This document shows positions 43,404 through 52,789 of a stretch of DNA of 64,000 nucleotides, one piece after another. Position 1 is the first letter of the stretch; every line of letters starts with the position of its first letter. The notes under the pieces were generated by a model. It did no database searches and was not told the origin of the DNA. It saw nothing but the letters and a program-made list of their open reading frames with translations. The position numbers were made by a program, and so were the translations under genes. Source of the stretch: Firmicutes bacterium UBA2058 (GTDB taxonomy: Bacteria > Bacillota > Clostridia > Tissierellales > Sedimentibacteraceae). Where the stretch lies: NCBI GenBank assembly GCA_002332905.1, contig DDAM01000039.1:26219-90218 (forward strand). Reading direction: 5' to 3'.

Positions 43404-44393
43404 ATGGAAATTATGACAATCGGTGACATTTCAAAAACATTTGAAGTATCAACCAGAATGATTCGATATTACGAAAAAATGGGACTGCTTACAAGTCAGC
43501 GCAAAAAAGATTATGCATATCGTGTCTATGATGAACTTGCTGTAAGACGTCTGCAGCAAATAATCGTACTTAGAAAACTGCGTATTCCGTTGAAGCATAT
43601 TGCTATTATTCTCAATGATAAAGAGCAGGTACAGGCTTTGGATGTTATACGAGAGAATCTTTTTGAACTTGACGAGGAAATAAATGCTTTGAGCATAATT
43701 CGAGATATACTTAATATTTTTATATCGCGTCTTGATGAAAGCATCCGTAAGAAAGTTCGACTTAACATACTTCAGGATAATGAGCTCATTAAGGTTGTCG
43801 ACGCTTTGAGCCTTTCAAAAAAAAATTTAAAGGAGGATCATTTAATGAGCGATTTAAACAAGGCAAATGACAGCATTCAAAACAAGCTTAATACAAGAAT
43901 AGTATTACTTCCGCCATACACAGTAGCTTCATATCACTACATAGGAGAAAATCCAGAAGAAAAGGTCGGGGATATGATGTCTAAATTTATTATTGAAAAT
44001 AAACTATATGAAATCAAGCCTGATGCGAGAATGTTTGGATTTAATCATCCCAACCCCTCTAAGGACAGAGAATTCTATGGATACGAAGATTGGGTTACTA
44101 TACCCGATGACATGGAAGTTTCTGCACCATTCATAAAAAAACATTTTGATGGCGGTCTATATGCAGCTCATGCAATTAATTTTCCGGATTTTCATGAATG
44201 GGCATATCTTGCAAAATGGGTTGAAGATAGTGACATGTATACGGCAAATTACAGTGAACTAGGTGATGAGATTATGGGAGGGCTTTTAGAGGAACATCTT
44301 AATTGGATATATTCTTGTCATATGAAGTGGCCCAAGGATGGTATTGACGGAAAGATAGATTTATTGTTTCCGATAAAAAAAATTAATAAATAA
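43404..44393 (+). CDS. MerR-family regulator with GyrI-like effector domain
   Basis: A 329-aa regulator: N-terminal MerR winged helix (TIGDISKTFEVSTRMIRYYE at 5-24), coiled coil to about 130, and a C-terminal GyrI-like ligand-binding domain (PPYTVASYHYIGENPEE onward). Such BmrR/GyrI types sense hydrophobic cations or drugs. The ATG at 43404 follows GAGGAGATGAG; a longer start overlaps the -10 region. CGT/CGC arginine codons are more frequent than in the neighbours, hinting at transfer. Confidence 0.88.
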   Translation: MEIMTIGDISKTFEVSTRMIRYYEKMGLLTSQRKKDYAYRVYDELAVRRLQQIIVLRKLRIPLKHIAIILNDKEQVQALDVIRENLFELDEEINALSIIRDILNIFISRLDESIRKKVRLNILQDNELIKVVDALSLSKKNLKEDHLMSDLNKANDSIQNKLNTRIVLLPPYTVASYHYIGENPEEKVGDMMSKFIIENKLYEIKPDARMFGFNHPNPSKDREFYGYEDWVTIPDDMEVSAPFIKKHFDGGLYAAHAINFPDFHEWAYLAKWVEDSDMYTANYSELGDEIMGGLLEEHLNWIYSCHMKWPKDGIDGKIDLLFPIKKINK

Positions 44394-44409
44394 AAAGCAG
44401 GAGACAAAT

Positions 44410-44868
44410 ATGATTGAGTTGGTTAAATTAGAAAAAAGCGATATTGACGAGTTTACAGAAATGGCAATACAGTCTTTCGAAGAAGACAAAATAAAGTACG
44501 GAGATTATCCGCCACTAATCGATATTGAACATCGCACACTTCGCTTTATCCATCAAGGTTACACATACAAAATCTTAAAGGATGGTAACTTAATAGGCGG
44601 AACGGTAATATTTGATGATCAAAAGGGACATTATACACTAGGAGCAATTTTTATTCATCCATCCTATCAGAATCAAGGAAACGGACAGCAGATTATGCGC
44701 TTAATTGAAGAAAAATATCCAGATGCTAAGTCCTGGTTTTTAGACACTCCATATTTAAGTTTCAGAAATCATCATTTCTATGAAAAAATGGGTTATAAAA
44801 AAACTGGTGAAGAAATCCCAGATAAAGAAAGTGACTTTAAATTATTCTTATATGAAAAAATTATGTAA
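44410..44868 (+). CDS. GNAT family N-acetyltransferase
   Basis: A 152-aa acetyltransferase with the acetyl-CoA loop YQNQGNGQQIMRLI near 85-98 and the C-terminal HHFYEKMGYKKTGEE. Follows the MerR regulator by 16 bases with CAGGAGA upstream, so it is the likely target gene of the MerR promoter, perhaps a drug or amine acetyltransferase (inference). Confidence 0.85.
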   Translation: MIELVKLEKSDIDEFTEMAIQSFEEDKIKYGDYPPLIDIEHRTLRFIHQGYTYKILKDGNLIGGTVIFDDQKGHYTLGAIFIHPSYQNQGNGQQIMRLIEEKYPDAKSWFLDTPYLSFRNHHFYEKMGYKKTGEEIPDKESDFKLFLYEKIM

Positions 44869-44951
44869 ATAATACTCATATAATAATTAAGAGACTGTTG
44901 CAAAGTTATTAAGTTATTGAGACATAGTATTGAATATTATATTAAATTTTA

Positions 44952-44989
44952 AAATGCACCTATATTTTTTGAATATAAGTGCATTTTTT
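44952..44989 (+). terminator. Rho-independent terminator after the MerR-GNAT operon
   Basis: AATGCAC (44953-44959) and TATATT (44961-44966) pair with AATATA (44972-44977) and GTGCATT (44979-44985), followed by TTTTC. Located in the 411-base gap before the second MutS-like gene. Confidence 0.85.
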
Positions 44990-45096
44990 CATATTTTTGA
45001 TTAAAAAAAGAATTATAATTAAGCATATTATTTACTGATATAAAAAAATATGGTAATATATATTTTAAATGATAATCCATCATTTTAATCTAATCT

Positions 45097-45258
45097 ATGT
45101 TAGAGCATATTGAGAAATTTACATATAAACTTATGCAAAGTAACCCTATGAGGATAACAGCAGGAAAGAGAATATGGGATAAAAAGATGGAATTAACAAA
45201 TGAATTTTATCACGGATATAAAGAGGAATTAAGTGGATTATATAATTTTAATCTATAA
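45097..45258 (+). pseudogene. Orphan 53-codon frame, probable gene fragment
   Basis: An open frame of 53 codons (MLEHIEKFTYKLMQSNPM, then a charged stretch ending HGYKEELSGLYNFNL) with no ribosome binding site. It reads like real protein (varied, charged, ends naturally) and may be a C-terminal remnant, but I cannot name the family. It occupies the middle of the 44869-45279 gap. Confidence 0.35.
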
Positions 45259-45279
45259 TTTAATTTTATGAGGTATGGA

Positions 45280-47055
45280 ATGCTATCAGTATTGGAAGAA
45301 GATATAAAAAAAAGAAAAGTAATTTTAGAAAAATATAATCGAATTGCTAATGTACTAGGAATTTTTAAACTTGTTTTACTTGTTATTATTTGTTATGGCT
45401 CTTATAATGCATATAAAAATAAATACCCGATAGAGTCACTTATACTTATCGGTGTAGAGGCAGTTATTTACGTTATAACACATATATTTCATAAAAAAAC
45501 ATTTGCAAAAATTAATCTTGAAGAAGGACTTATAGCTATCAATGAAAAAAATATTAAAAGAATTACAGGTGAGTGGTGTAGTTTTGAAGATATAGGTGAA
45601 GAATTTATTGATAATAATCATTCTTATTCAACTGATTTAGATATTGTTGGAAAAAAATCAATTTTCCAAATGTTAAATAGTTCTCATACTTACTATGGAA
45701 GAGAAGGATTTGCTAAAGATTTATTAAATCCACAATTTACACAAAATGATATAAAAAAGCGACAAGATTCAATTGTTGAGCTTAGAGATAAATACAGCTG
45801 GGTTAGTTATATGGAATATCTTTTTTCAGTTGTAGGAATTGACGATTCCTTTCCTGTTTTAATAGAAGAGCTGCAGGATAAAAAGCACTTTATAGATAAT
45901 AAATTTGTTAAAATGTTTTTAAAATTTCTATGGATTCCAACTTGTTCATTGCTAGTATATTCAATTCTTTTCAAATATTTAATCGCTTTTAATATAGCAA
46001 GTGGATTATTGATACTTCAAATTATTTTGTGTATAATAGCTTTTAATAAGGCTAGAAATTATGTTGGTGTGATGCGTAAACTACCTAAAAAGTTGTTTCG
46101 TTATGACAAAATAATAAAAGAAATCATAGATACAGATTTTGAGTCTTTAAAATTAAAGGAGATTAAGGATATAATAAAAAGTTCCCAAGTAGCATTAAAG
46201 GAATTATATTCGATTGCAAACAATGTAAGTCAATGTAAAAATGGAATTGCATATATTATACTTAATCTATTGTTTTTATGGGACTATAAAAATGCAATCA
46301 ATTTAGATAATTGGAAACAAAAGTATTCAGGATCGGTAGACACATGGTTTACAGCGCTAGGTGAATTGGAAAGCTTAATAAGCTTTTCTAATCTTCCGCG
46401 TGTATGCAACAGTGTTTCCATTCCTAAGTTAAATGAAAGAAAAAATTATATTCAAGCAACAGATATAGGTCATCCTTTAATTAATAATGATAAGCGTGTT
46501 TGTAATGATTTTGTACTAGACAATAATATTTATATTATTTCTGGCTCTAATATGTCAGGTAAAACTACATTTATGAGAACTGTAGGTATTAATATGGTTT
46601 TAGCTCAAGCTGGAAGTTATGTATGTGCTAGCAATATGTCATTATCTAAAATGAATGTAATTACTTCTATGCGCGTATTTGATGATTTAAATGAAGGAAT
46701 TTCAACTTTCTACGCAGAACTAAAACGTATTAAAATGATTATAGACAAGGCTAATAGTAATAAAAATACACTATTTTTAATAGATGAAATATTTAGAGGT
46801 ACTAATTCTATAGATCGTCTAAAAGGTGCAGAAGGAGTATTAAAGGAATTATCAAAGTTGGGGGTAGCTGGCATAATAACAACTCATGATTTAGAAGTAT
46901 GTAGATTAGAAGATAGCTATCAAGGCATTGTTAATTACAGCTTCAGTGAGAATTATATTAATGATGAAATATATTTTGATTATAAGTTAAAACAAGGAAA
47001 ATCAAAAACGACAAATGCAGAATATTTGTTGAAAAAAGTAGGAATTATTTCTTAA
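45280..47055 (+). CDS. MutS-related ATPase with predicted membrane segments (second copy)
   Basis: A 591-aa protein: two N-terminal hydrophobic segments (about 23-42 and 52-70) and another pair near 225-260, then a MutS-type ATPase with Walker A GSNMSGKTTFMR near 421-432, Walker B LFLIDEIFRGTNS and TTHDLEVC. No mismatch-recognition domain. Same plan as 16672-18288, but only the ATPase part aligns well by eye. Function unknown; possibly a membrane-associated SMR/MutS-like ATPase. The ATG at 45280 has GAGG 6 bases upstream. Confidence 0.75.
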   Translation: MLSVLEEDIKKRKVILEKYNRIANVLGIFKLVLLVIICYGSYNAYKNKYPIESLILIGVEAVIYVITHIFHKKTFAKINLEEGLIAINEKNIKRITGEWCSFEDIGEEFIDNNHSYSTDLDIVGKKSIFQMLNSSHTYYGREGFAKDLLNPQFTQNDIKKRQDSIVELRDKYSWVSYMEYLFSVVGIDDSFPVLIEELQDKKHFIDNKFVKMFLKFLWIPTCSLLVYSILFKYLIAFNIASGLLILQIILCIIAFNKARNYVGVMRKLPKKLFRYDKIIKEIIDTDFESLKLKEIKDIIKSSQVALKELYSIANNVSQCKNGIAYIILNLLFLWDYKNAINLDNWKQKYSGSVDTWFTALGELESLISFSNLPRVCNSVSIPKLNERKNYIQATDIGHPLINNDKRVCNDFVLDNNIYIISGSNMSGKTTFMRTVGINMVLAQAGSYVCASNMSLSKMNVITSMRVFDDLNEGISTFYAELKRIKMIIDKANSNKNTLFLIDEIFRGTNSIDRLKGAEGVLKELSKLGVAGIITTHDLEVCRLEDSYQGIVNYSFSENYINDEIYFDYKLKQGKSKTTNAEYLLKKVGIIS

Positions 47056-47136
47056 TTTAAAAATAATAGGTAAACTTTCATGTTATGTGATGAAATTTTT
47101 TTATGAATACTTTTATCTTAGAGAAAGAAGGTAATT

Positions 47137-47613
47137 TTGATCAAAATAACAAGTACAGCATTTAAAGAAGGAGATTGGATACCAAAAGAATATACAGCAC
47201 GAGGAAAAGATATTTCACCAGAGCTGCATATTCATGGGATACAAAAAAATGGAGTGTCTATGGCAATAACAATGGATGACGCGTCTCATCCGCTCTTTCC
47301 AAATTATAACCATTGGGTTATTTGGAACCTACCAGTTCAGGAGCTCGTACCTGCTGGTATATCTAAAGGTGAATTTATACAAGAACTACCTGGTGCTGTG
47401 CAGGGCGTTGCATATGGTAAGCATTGTTACAGAGGCCCTAAGCCTCCATTCAAAACAATTCATACTTACCGATTTACAATATATCTACTAGATTGTAAAT
47501 TAGAACTACCTAGAACAAGCACAAAAACAGATCTATTAAAGGCAATAGATGGTCATGTATTGAACCAAGGAACATTATGTGGTAAATTTCAAAGTTATAG
47601 AAAGGAATATTAA
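47137..47613 (+). CDS. PEBP / YbhB-like phosphatidylethanolamine-binding protein
   Basis: A 158-aa protein of the Raf-kinase-inhibitor-like (PEBP) family, with the ligand pocket motifs DDASHPLFPNYNHWVIWNLP (48-67) and YRGPKPPF near 109-116. Bacterial members bind small anions or lipids; role unknown. TTG start with AAGAAGGT upstream. Confidence 0.9.
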   Translation: MIKITSTAFKEGDWIPKEYTARGKDISPELHIHGIQKNGVSMAITMDDASHPLFPNYNHWVIWNLPVQELVPAGISKGEFIQELPGAVQGVAYGKHCYRGPKPPFKTIHTYRFTIYLLDCKLELPRTSTKTDLLKAIDGHVLNQGTLCGKFQSYRKEY

Positions 47614-47638
47614 AAAAATTAAATTATAGGGGGTTACT

Positions 47639-47977
47639 ATGGCTAAAATTCAATGTGAATTAAAAGGTGATTTTTTTACAATTTTAAAAGAATTGGAAGA
47701 TGCTATTATTAGCGGGAGTATGTCTGCTAGTAAAGAAGATGAGAGCAATTTTAACATAGGGGATTGCTTATGTGCTGTACGTGTATTTGAAAGATATAGC
47801 TTTGCAGGAGGTAATCGTGTTAGCTTAAGTATTACATTATTGCAAAACGAAAGTAAGATATTTATATCAGCGATAACTGCTGGAGGTAGTCAAGCGGTAT
47901 TTTGGAAGCTTAACACAATTGGCGAAGAAACATTTTTAGATAGCATACAAGGTGTTATTAAAAAATATATGTTATAA
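47639..47977 (+). CDS. DUF6054-like small protein
   Basis: A 112-aa protein with the pattern LKGDFFTILKELEDAI, a Cys-containing CAVRVFERYSFAGGNRVSL and SAITAGGSQAVFW. It matches DUF6054 proteins of Firmicutes by recollection; function unknown. GGGGGT precedes the ATG. Lies 25 bases after the PEBP gene. Confidence 0.65.
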   Translation: MAKIQCELKGDFFTILKELEDAIISGSMSASKEDESNFNIGDCLCAVRVFERYSFAGGNRVSLSITLLQNESKIFISAITAGGSQAVFWKLNTIGEETFLDSIQGVIKKYML

Positions 47978-48057
47978 ATTATTATAATAAAAGACAATTT
48001 TTGTATAAGTTATATAGGAGAAGAAAGTTAATTATATATGAAATAGGAGACATAGAG

Positions 48058-48894
48058 ATGGAACTTAAATACAAGAAAATTAGTGAGAATGAATATGATA
48101 TAGTGAAAGAAATGTTGCTACAAGACAATGGGACAAGTGAAGATTTGTGTTGGGCGGTAGATATGGAACCTGAGACGTTAACAGCTGTATATTTAGATGA
48201 AAAGCTTGTTGGATTAGTCCAAATAGAACCGGGAAAAAATACATCTTCTTTGGTAGTATTTGTATCACCTAAATATCGTTGTAAAGGTATAGGACATGCC
48301 ATTGCTATGTATGGTGAACAAGTTCTAAGTGAAATTCAGCCAAAGGAAATCATAACAAATTATCTAGCTAATAATGAAAACTCCAAAAAGTTTGCCAAAA
48401 AGCATGGTTATGGAAGAAGTTTCTCTAGTGCATGTATGAAACATACTGATGGTAGGTTTGAAATAGATGAGTTGCCAGTTAGACAATATTGTGATTCTGA
48501 TTATCCACAATCTCATAAATTATATGCAGAGGCGTTTCATGAAATGCGTGTGAGCGTAGGAGATTTTCCAAACTCAGAAGTTCAACAGCCAAGTGAAAAA
48601 AATCGTAAAGCATGGAATGATGATTCAATTAATCGTTATACTTACATAGAAAGTGGTGAAATTGCCGGTCATGGACATTTAGAGGGTAATGAAATTGGTA
48701 GTATATCAGTGAAAATTGATTTACAAGGAAAAGGAATTGGCAGAAACTTTATGAAGTATCTATGCAATGAAATATATAATCGAGGTCATAACGAAGTGAT
48801 TCTGTGGTGTGTTGTAGGAAATAAAGCAAGAAATTTATATGATAGTTTAGGCTTTAAGGAATTGTACGTATCAGAATTTTCTTATAAATATTAA
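48058..48894 (+). CDS. Tandem GNAT-domain acetyltransferase
   Basis: A 278-aa protein with two GNAT domains: loop RCKGIGHAIAMYG near 73-85 and a second QGKGIGRNFMKYL near 222-234, each followed by the expected helix and a LGF/HGY strand. Double GNATs act on small molecules or as mycothiol synthase-like enzymes; substrate unknown. The ATG at 48058 has AGGAG 9 bases upstream; a TTG at 48001 is not supported. Confidence 0.8.
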   Translation: MELKYKKISENEYDIVKEMLLQDNGTSEDLCWAVDMEPETLTAVYLDEKLVGLVQIEPGKNTSSLVVFVSPKYRCKGIGHAIAMYGEQVLSEIQPKEIITNYLANNENSKKFAKKHGYGRSFSSACMKHTDGRFEIDELPVRQYCDSDYPQSHKLYAEAFHEMRVSVGDFPNSEVQQPSEKNRKAWNDDSINRYTYIESGEIAGHGHLEGNEIGSISVKIDLQGKGIGRNFMKYLCNEIYNRGHNEVILWCVVGNKARNLYDSLGFKELYVSEFSYKY

Positions 48895-48989
48895 ATTGGA
48901 TTAGCTTGAAATTTCTCGATAAATAAATGCTCCAATGAAAAAATGAACAAACTAGTAATATTTCTATAGATATTTAATAGGGGGACAAT

Positions 48990-49748
48990 ATGATATTAGA
49001 AAATCCTATAGCTAAAGGTAATACAGCAGCAATATACCTTGTAGACAATAAAATCGTAAAGGTTTTTAATGATAATCTACCTAATTCTACAGCACTATAT
49101 GAAGCTAATAAACAGAAGTTAGCATATTCATATGGATTATCTGTACCAAAGATTATTGATATAATAAATGTCAATAATAGACAAGCTATCGTTATGGAAT
49201 ATATACAAGGTGAAACACTTGGAAATATTTTATTAAATGATATTGAAAATTCAAAGAAATATATGCAAATATCAATTGATATACAAATAAAAATCCACGC
49301 TATAGATGTAAAAGAGCATGAGTTGATGTATAACAAACTTATTATGAAAATTAAGGATGCTAAATTGCTTAATATTAAGCAAAAAGATTACTTATTGAAA
49401 AAAATAAATGATATGATATATGACACAAAATTATGCCATGGTGATTTTCATTTTTTTAATATAATTATGCAAAATAAAAATCCAGTAATTATTGATTGGG
49501 TTGATTCAAGTATCGGCAATATTAGAGCAGATGTATATAGGTCATACTTGCTATATTCTCAGTTTTCATTAGAATTGGCAGATCTATATTTAAGTTTATA
49601 CTGTGAAAATAGTGGTATCAGAAAAGATGAAATATTTGTATGGGCACCAATACTTGCAGGGGCTAGATTATCAGAAAATGTTTCAACTGAAAATGAGGAT
49701 AGACTATTAAAAATAGTAAATGAAGGATTGAAAAAAGGAGATATGTAA
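48990..49748 (+). CDS. Aminoglycoside/choline-kinase-like (APH) phosphotransferase
   Basis: A 252-aa kinase-fold protein: glycine-rich start (ENPIAKGNTAAIY), VMEYIQGETL hinge, catalytic HGDFHFFN at 150-157 and DW metal site near 168. APH family enzymes phosphorylate antibiotics, choline or sugars; target unknown. GGGGG precedes the ATG. Part of the polC-rimP accessory block. Confidence 0.82.
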   Translation: MILENPIAKGNTAAIYLVDNKIVKVFNDNLPNSTALYEANKQKLAYSYGLSVPKIIDIINVNNRQAIVMEYIQGETLGNILLNDIENSKKYMQISIDIQIKIHAIDVKEHELMYNKLIMKIKDAKLLNIKQKDYLLKKINDMIYDTKLCHGDFHFFNIIMQNKNPVIIDWVDSSIGNIRADVYRSYLLYSQFSLELADLYLSLYCENSGIRKDEIFVWAPILAGARLSENVSTENEDRLLKIVNEGLKKGDM

Positions 49749-49749
49749 G

Positions 49750-49824
49750 ATGGAGAAATCTTTTTTAGAAGTAAAATTATTTTATGTGTTTGACAAAATT
49801 GGGGATTTACCTGTAGGTGAATAA
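49750..49824 (+). pseudogene. Short coupled frame, possible truncated gene start
   Basis: A 24-codon frame (MEKSFLEVKLFYVFDKIGDL and four more) begins one base after the APH stop with AAGGAG well placed. A good ribosome site and protein-like sequence that stops early suggest the surviving 5' end of a lost gene. It could also be chance. Confidence 0.3.
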
Positions 49825-49903
49825 ATTCTTATTTTATATTAGTCGAAAGAGAGGATAACTGTTTTAAAGAATAATAAAATTAATTTCATGGAGGGTATTG
49901 ATT

Positions 49904-50593
49904 ATGGGGAAGGAATGGTATGATATTATAGCTAAAAGGAACGGTGGTTATAAAAGTGATGCTGTTTATACTGTTGAAGGGAATTCTGGTGAGGATGTTT
50001 TTGTAGAGGAGTTAACTGAATTATTAAAAAAGTCAAAATCAACTTTAGATGCGGGCTGTGGACATGGTGAGTTTACAATAAAAATGGCACAATATGCTCA
50101 AAATATTGTTGGATTTGATTGGTCCGAAGAATTAATTCGTATTGCTAATTCTCTAAAGGAACATTATAAAGCAGAAAATGTAAGTTTTGTTAAAGCAACT
50201 ACAAAGGCAGAATTGCCATTTGATGATAATCAATTTGATTTAATTTATTGTAGAAGAGGACCAGCTTCAATTGCTTATCATAGTAGAATTCTTTGCAAGG
50301 GTGGCATAATATATGGAATATGCCCCAATGCTCCTGATATTGTTAATATAGTTTTAGAAAGATTGAAAGATAGTAGTTTTGTCAATATTGAGACAAGTAT
50401 TTATGATAATGCATTATTAGTTTTCCCAAATGAAATGGAATTTGCAAAATTTTTAAGAGATTTTCCTGGCAACCCAGACTATACATTACCTAAAATGAAG
50501 CAGATGCTATATGAAAATATTAATGAAAATACGATAAACGGCAGAATTTGCTTTAACCAGTGGAGATTTATATGGAAGGCTACAAAAGCATAG
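49904..50593 (+). CDS. Class I SAM-dependent methyltransferase
   Basis: A 229-aa methyltransferase; motif I LDAGCGHGEFT near 46-56, motif II GFDWSEELIRIA, and FDLIYCRRGPAS as motif post-III. Small-molecule type, substrate unknown. The ATG at 49904 has GGAGGG 8 bases upstream; the TTG two codons earlier is too close. Confidence 0.83.
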   Translation: MGKEWYDIIAKRNGGYKSDAVYTVEGNSGEDVFVEELTELLKKSKSTLDAGCGHGEFTIKMAQYAQNIVGFDWSEELIRIANSLKEHYKAENVSFVKATTKAELPFDDNQFDLIYCRRGPASIAYHSRILCKGGIIYGICPNAPDIVNIVLERLKDSSFVNIETSIYDNALLVFPNEMEFAKFLRDFPGNPDYTLPKMKQMLYENINENTINGRICFNQWRFIWKATKA

Positions 50594-50793
50594 AGTTTTA
50601 GAGCTCTTGTAAAAATTATAATATAATAATTTTTAATATTGGTTTTATATGAAGGATTTGAAAATTATAGATTAATAAAATGTCTGTAATATGTTTATAA
50701 TTATATGAGATAATATAATTATTAGAAAAATCGACATTTTCTCAAATTAGATTAAAAAGCTTTAAAAAATGCAGAAAATATTAATATTTATGT

Positions 50794-50822
50794 TTGATTT
50801 TTGATTTAAACTATGTTATACT
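50794..50822 (+). promoter_or_regulatory. Promoter for rimP-nusA-infB
   Basis: TTGATT (50794-50799), 17-base spacer, TATACT (50817-50822). The upstream part of the 329-base gap 50594-50922 is AT-rich with no gene. Confidence 0.65.
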
Positions 50823-50848
50823 ATTAGATGATTGAGATTTATGACGTA

Positions 50849-50873
50849 AAAGAGTGGGGTAAACCCACTCTTT
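50849..50873 (+). promoter_or_regulatory. Leader hairpin before rimP
   Basis: AAAGAGTGGG (50849-50858) pairs perfectly with CCCACTCTTT (50864-50873) over a GTAAA loop, about 20 bases after the predicted start site. Tail CTAATTAT is not a clear T-run, so it may be a leader or partial attenuator. Confidence 0.65.
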
Positions 50874-50922
50874 CTAATTATATTAATAATTTATTGAATA
50901 TATATTTAAGAAGTGAGGAATT

Positions 50923-51387
50923 ATGAACAAAAAACAAATTATAGAAACATCAACAAGTATCATTAATAAAATAATAGATGGTACTGAATATGAATTAGTT
51001 GACGTTGAGTATGTTAAGGAAGGTCCTTTTATGTACCTTAGAATATATCTTGACAAAGAGGGCGGAATTACAATAGATGATTGCTCTGTTATAAGCAAAG
51101 AATTTAATAGACAGATTGATGAAATTGACTTTATTGATGATCAATACTATTTAGAGGTTTCTTCTCCAGGAATAGATAGAGCATTTAAAAAGGATTTAGA
51201 TTATATTAAAAATATTAATAATGAAGTAGAAATAAAACTTTATTCACCTGTAAACGGTACGAAACTGTTAAAAGGAATTCTTCTTGAAAAAAATGAAGAA
51301 AATATAATAGTTGAATTAAATAATGAAAGAGTAGCTATTGAATTAAAAAACATATCTAAAATAAATAAAGCTGTTGAATTATTTTAA
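50923..51387 (+). CDS. rimP: Ribosome maturation factor RimP
   Basis: 30S assembly factor. 154 aa with YELVDVEYVKEGP near 25-37, LRIYLDKEGGITIDDC and LEVSSPGIDRAFKKDLDY. First gene of the conserved rimP-nusA-rnpM-ylxQ-infB-rbfA operon. GTGAGG precedes the ATG. Confidence 0.95.
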   Translation: MNKKQIIETSTSIINKIIDGTEYELVDVEYVKEGPFMYLRIYLDKEGGITIDDCSVISKEFNRQIDEIDFIDDQYYLEVSSPGIDRAFKKDLDYIKNINNEVEIKLYSPVNGTKLLKGILLEKNEENIIVELNNERVAIELKNISKINKAVELF

Positions 51388-51401
51388 GGTGGAGGATTAA
51401 A

Positions 51402-52490
51402 ATGAGCAAGGATATTATAAAAGCATTAGGAGAGCTTGAAAAAGAAAAGGGTATATCTCCTGATGTGGTTATTGAAGCAATAAGAGCAGCGTTAGAGTCA
51501 GGATATAAGAAAAACTTTAGTAAAGCAAATAATTTTTCCATTGAAATTGATGAAAATTCTGGAGATTATAAATTATATGCTGATAAAACAGTAGTAGAAC
51601 TAGTTGAAGATGCACAACAAGAAATTTCTGTTGAAGATGCGAGACAAATTAATTATAAATTTGAGCTTGGGGATATTGTAAAAATTGAAATTCAACCTAA
51701 AAAGGATTTTGGTAGAATTGCAGCTCAAACAGCTAGACAAGTAATACTTCAAAAAATTCGTGAGGCAGAGAGAGATTCAATATTTAACGAATTTGAAGGA
51801 AGAGAAAGTGACCTAATTGATGGTATAGTTCAAAGAGTTAATAGAGGAAATATATACATTGATATGGGTAAAATTGAAGGGGTTATAACTCAAACTGAGC
51901 AAATTCCTGGTGAAGAATTTACCCAAGGAGATAGATTAAAGGCAGTTATTTTAGAGGTTAAAAATTCTGGTAAAGGTGCAAATATACTATTATCAAGAAC
52001 TCATCCTAATTTAATTAAAAGGTTATTTGAATTAGAGGTTCCTGAAATTCATGATGGTGTATTAGAAATACATAGTATATCTCGTGAAGCTGGATCAAGA
52101 ACTAAAATAGCTATTCACTCTAATGATCCAAATGTAGATCCAGTTGGTTCATGTGTAGGAAATAAGGGTATAAGAGTAAAGACAATAATTGATGAAATTA
52201 ATGGTGAAAAAATCGACATTGTTGTTTACGATAAGGATCCAGCTATTTTTATTGCAAATAGCTTAGGACCTGCAAAAATTATTAGCGTAACTGCTGATGA
52301 AAAGGAAAAAGCTGCTGTAACAGTAGTACCAGATAATCAATTATCATTAGCTATAGGTAAGGAAGGTCAAAATGCAAGATTAGCTGCAAAATTGACTGGA
52401 TGGAAAATAGATATAATAAGTGAATCTCAATATGTAGAAAGAAAAAATAAAGCTAATTTAGAATCGGCACAAAATGTAGAGGAGGAATAA
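51402..52490 (+). CDS. nusA: Transcription elongation/termination factor NusA
   Basis: Binds RNA polymerase and controls pausing, termination and antitermination. N-terminal domain to about 130, S1 (VQRVNRGNIYIDMGK), KH1 and KH2 (VDPVGSCVGNKG and AIGKEGQNARLAAKLTGW). 362 aa, the Firmicute length without C-terminal repeats. Its stop overlaps the rnpM start by one base. Confidence 0.97.
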   Translation: MSKDIIKALGELEKEKGISPDVVIEAIRAALESGYKKNFSKANNFSIEIDENSGDYKLYADKTVVELVEDAQQEISVEDARQINYKFELGDIVKIEIQPKKDFGRIAAQTARQVILQKIREAERDSIFNEFEGRESDLIDGIVQRVNRGNIYIDMGKIEGVITQTEQIPGEEFTQGDRLKAVILEVKNSGKGANILLSRTHPNLIKRLFELEVPEIHDGVLEIHSISREAGSRTKIAIHSNDPNVDPVGSCVGNKGIRVKTIIDEINGEKIDIVVYDKDPAIFIANSLGPAKIISVTADEKEKAAVTVVPDNQLSLAIGKEGQNARLAAKLTGWKIDIISESQYVERKNKANLESAQNVEEE

Positions 52491-52789
52491 TGAAGCAGCG
52501 TAAAATACCAATGAGAAAATGTATTGGCTGTCAAGAAAGCTTTCCTAAAAAAGAATTGTGCAGAATTGTAAAGACAAAAGTTGAAGATAACAATCCCGAG
52601 ACACGGGATGTTGAAATTGTAAAATTTGATGCAACAGGTAAGTTAAACGGAAGAGGCGCTTACATCTGTAAAAATATGGATTGCTTTGAAAAAGCCATTA
52701 AATCAAAAAGATTATCTAGATCACTAGAAATAGAAATACCTACTGAAATTTACGATGAAATTAAATCGGAGATATTAAAAAATGAATAA
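52490..52789 (+). CDS. rnpM: RNase P modulator RnpM (YlxR)
   Basis: A 99-aa RNA-binding protein with the YlxR motif RKCIGCQESFPKKELCRIV at 9-27 and GRGAYICKN. In B. subtilis it inhibits RNase P. Overlaps ylxQ by 8 bases; the operon is translationally coupled. Confidence 0.93.
   Translation: MKQRKIPMRKCIGCQESFPKKELCRIVKTKVEDNNPETRDVEIVKFDATGKLNGRGAYICKNMDCFEKAIKSKRLSRSLEIEIPTEIYDEIKSEILKNE

Noticed and set aside
45097..45258. Annotating the 53-codon frame as an intact gene
   Set aside because: It has no ribosome site and no recognised family; a gene fragment is more likely.
47276..47491. Frame overlapping the PEBP gene
   Set aside because: It is fully inside a well-supported gene in another frame, with no RBS.
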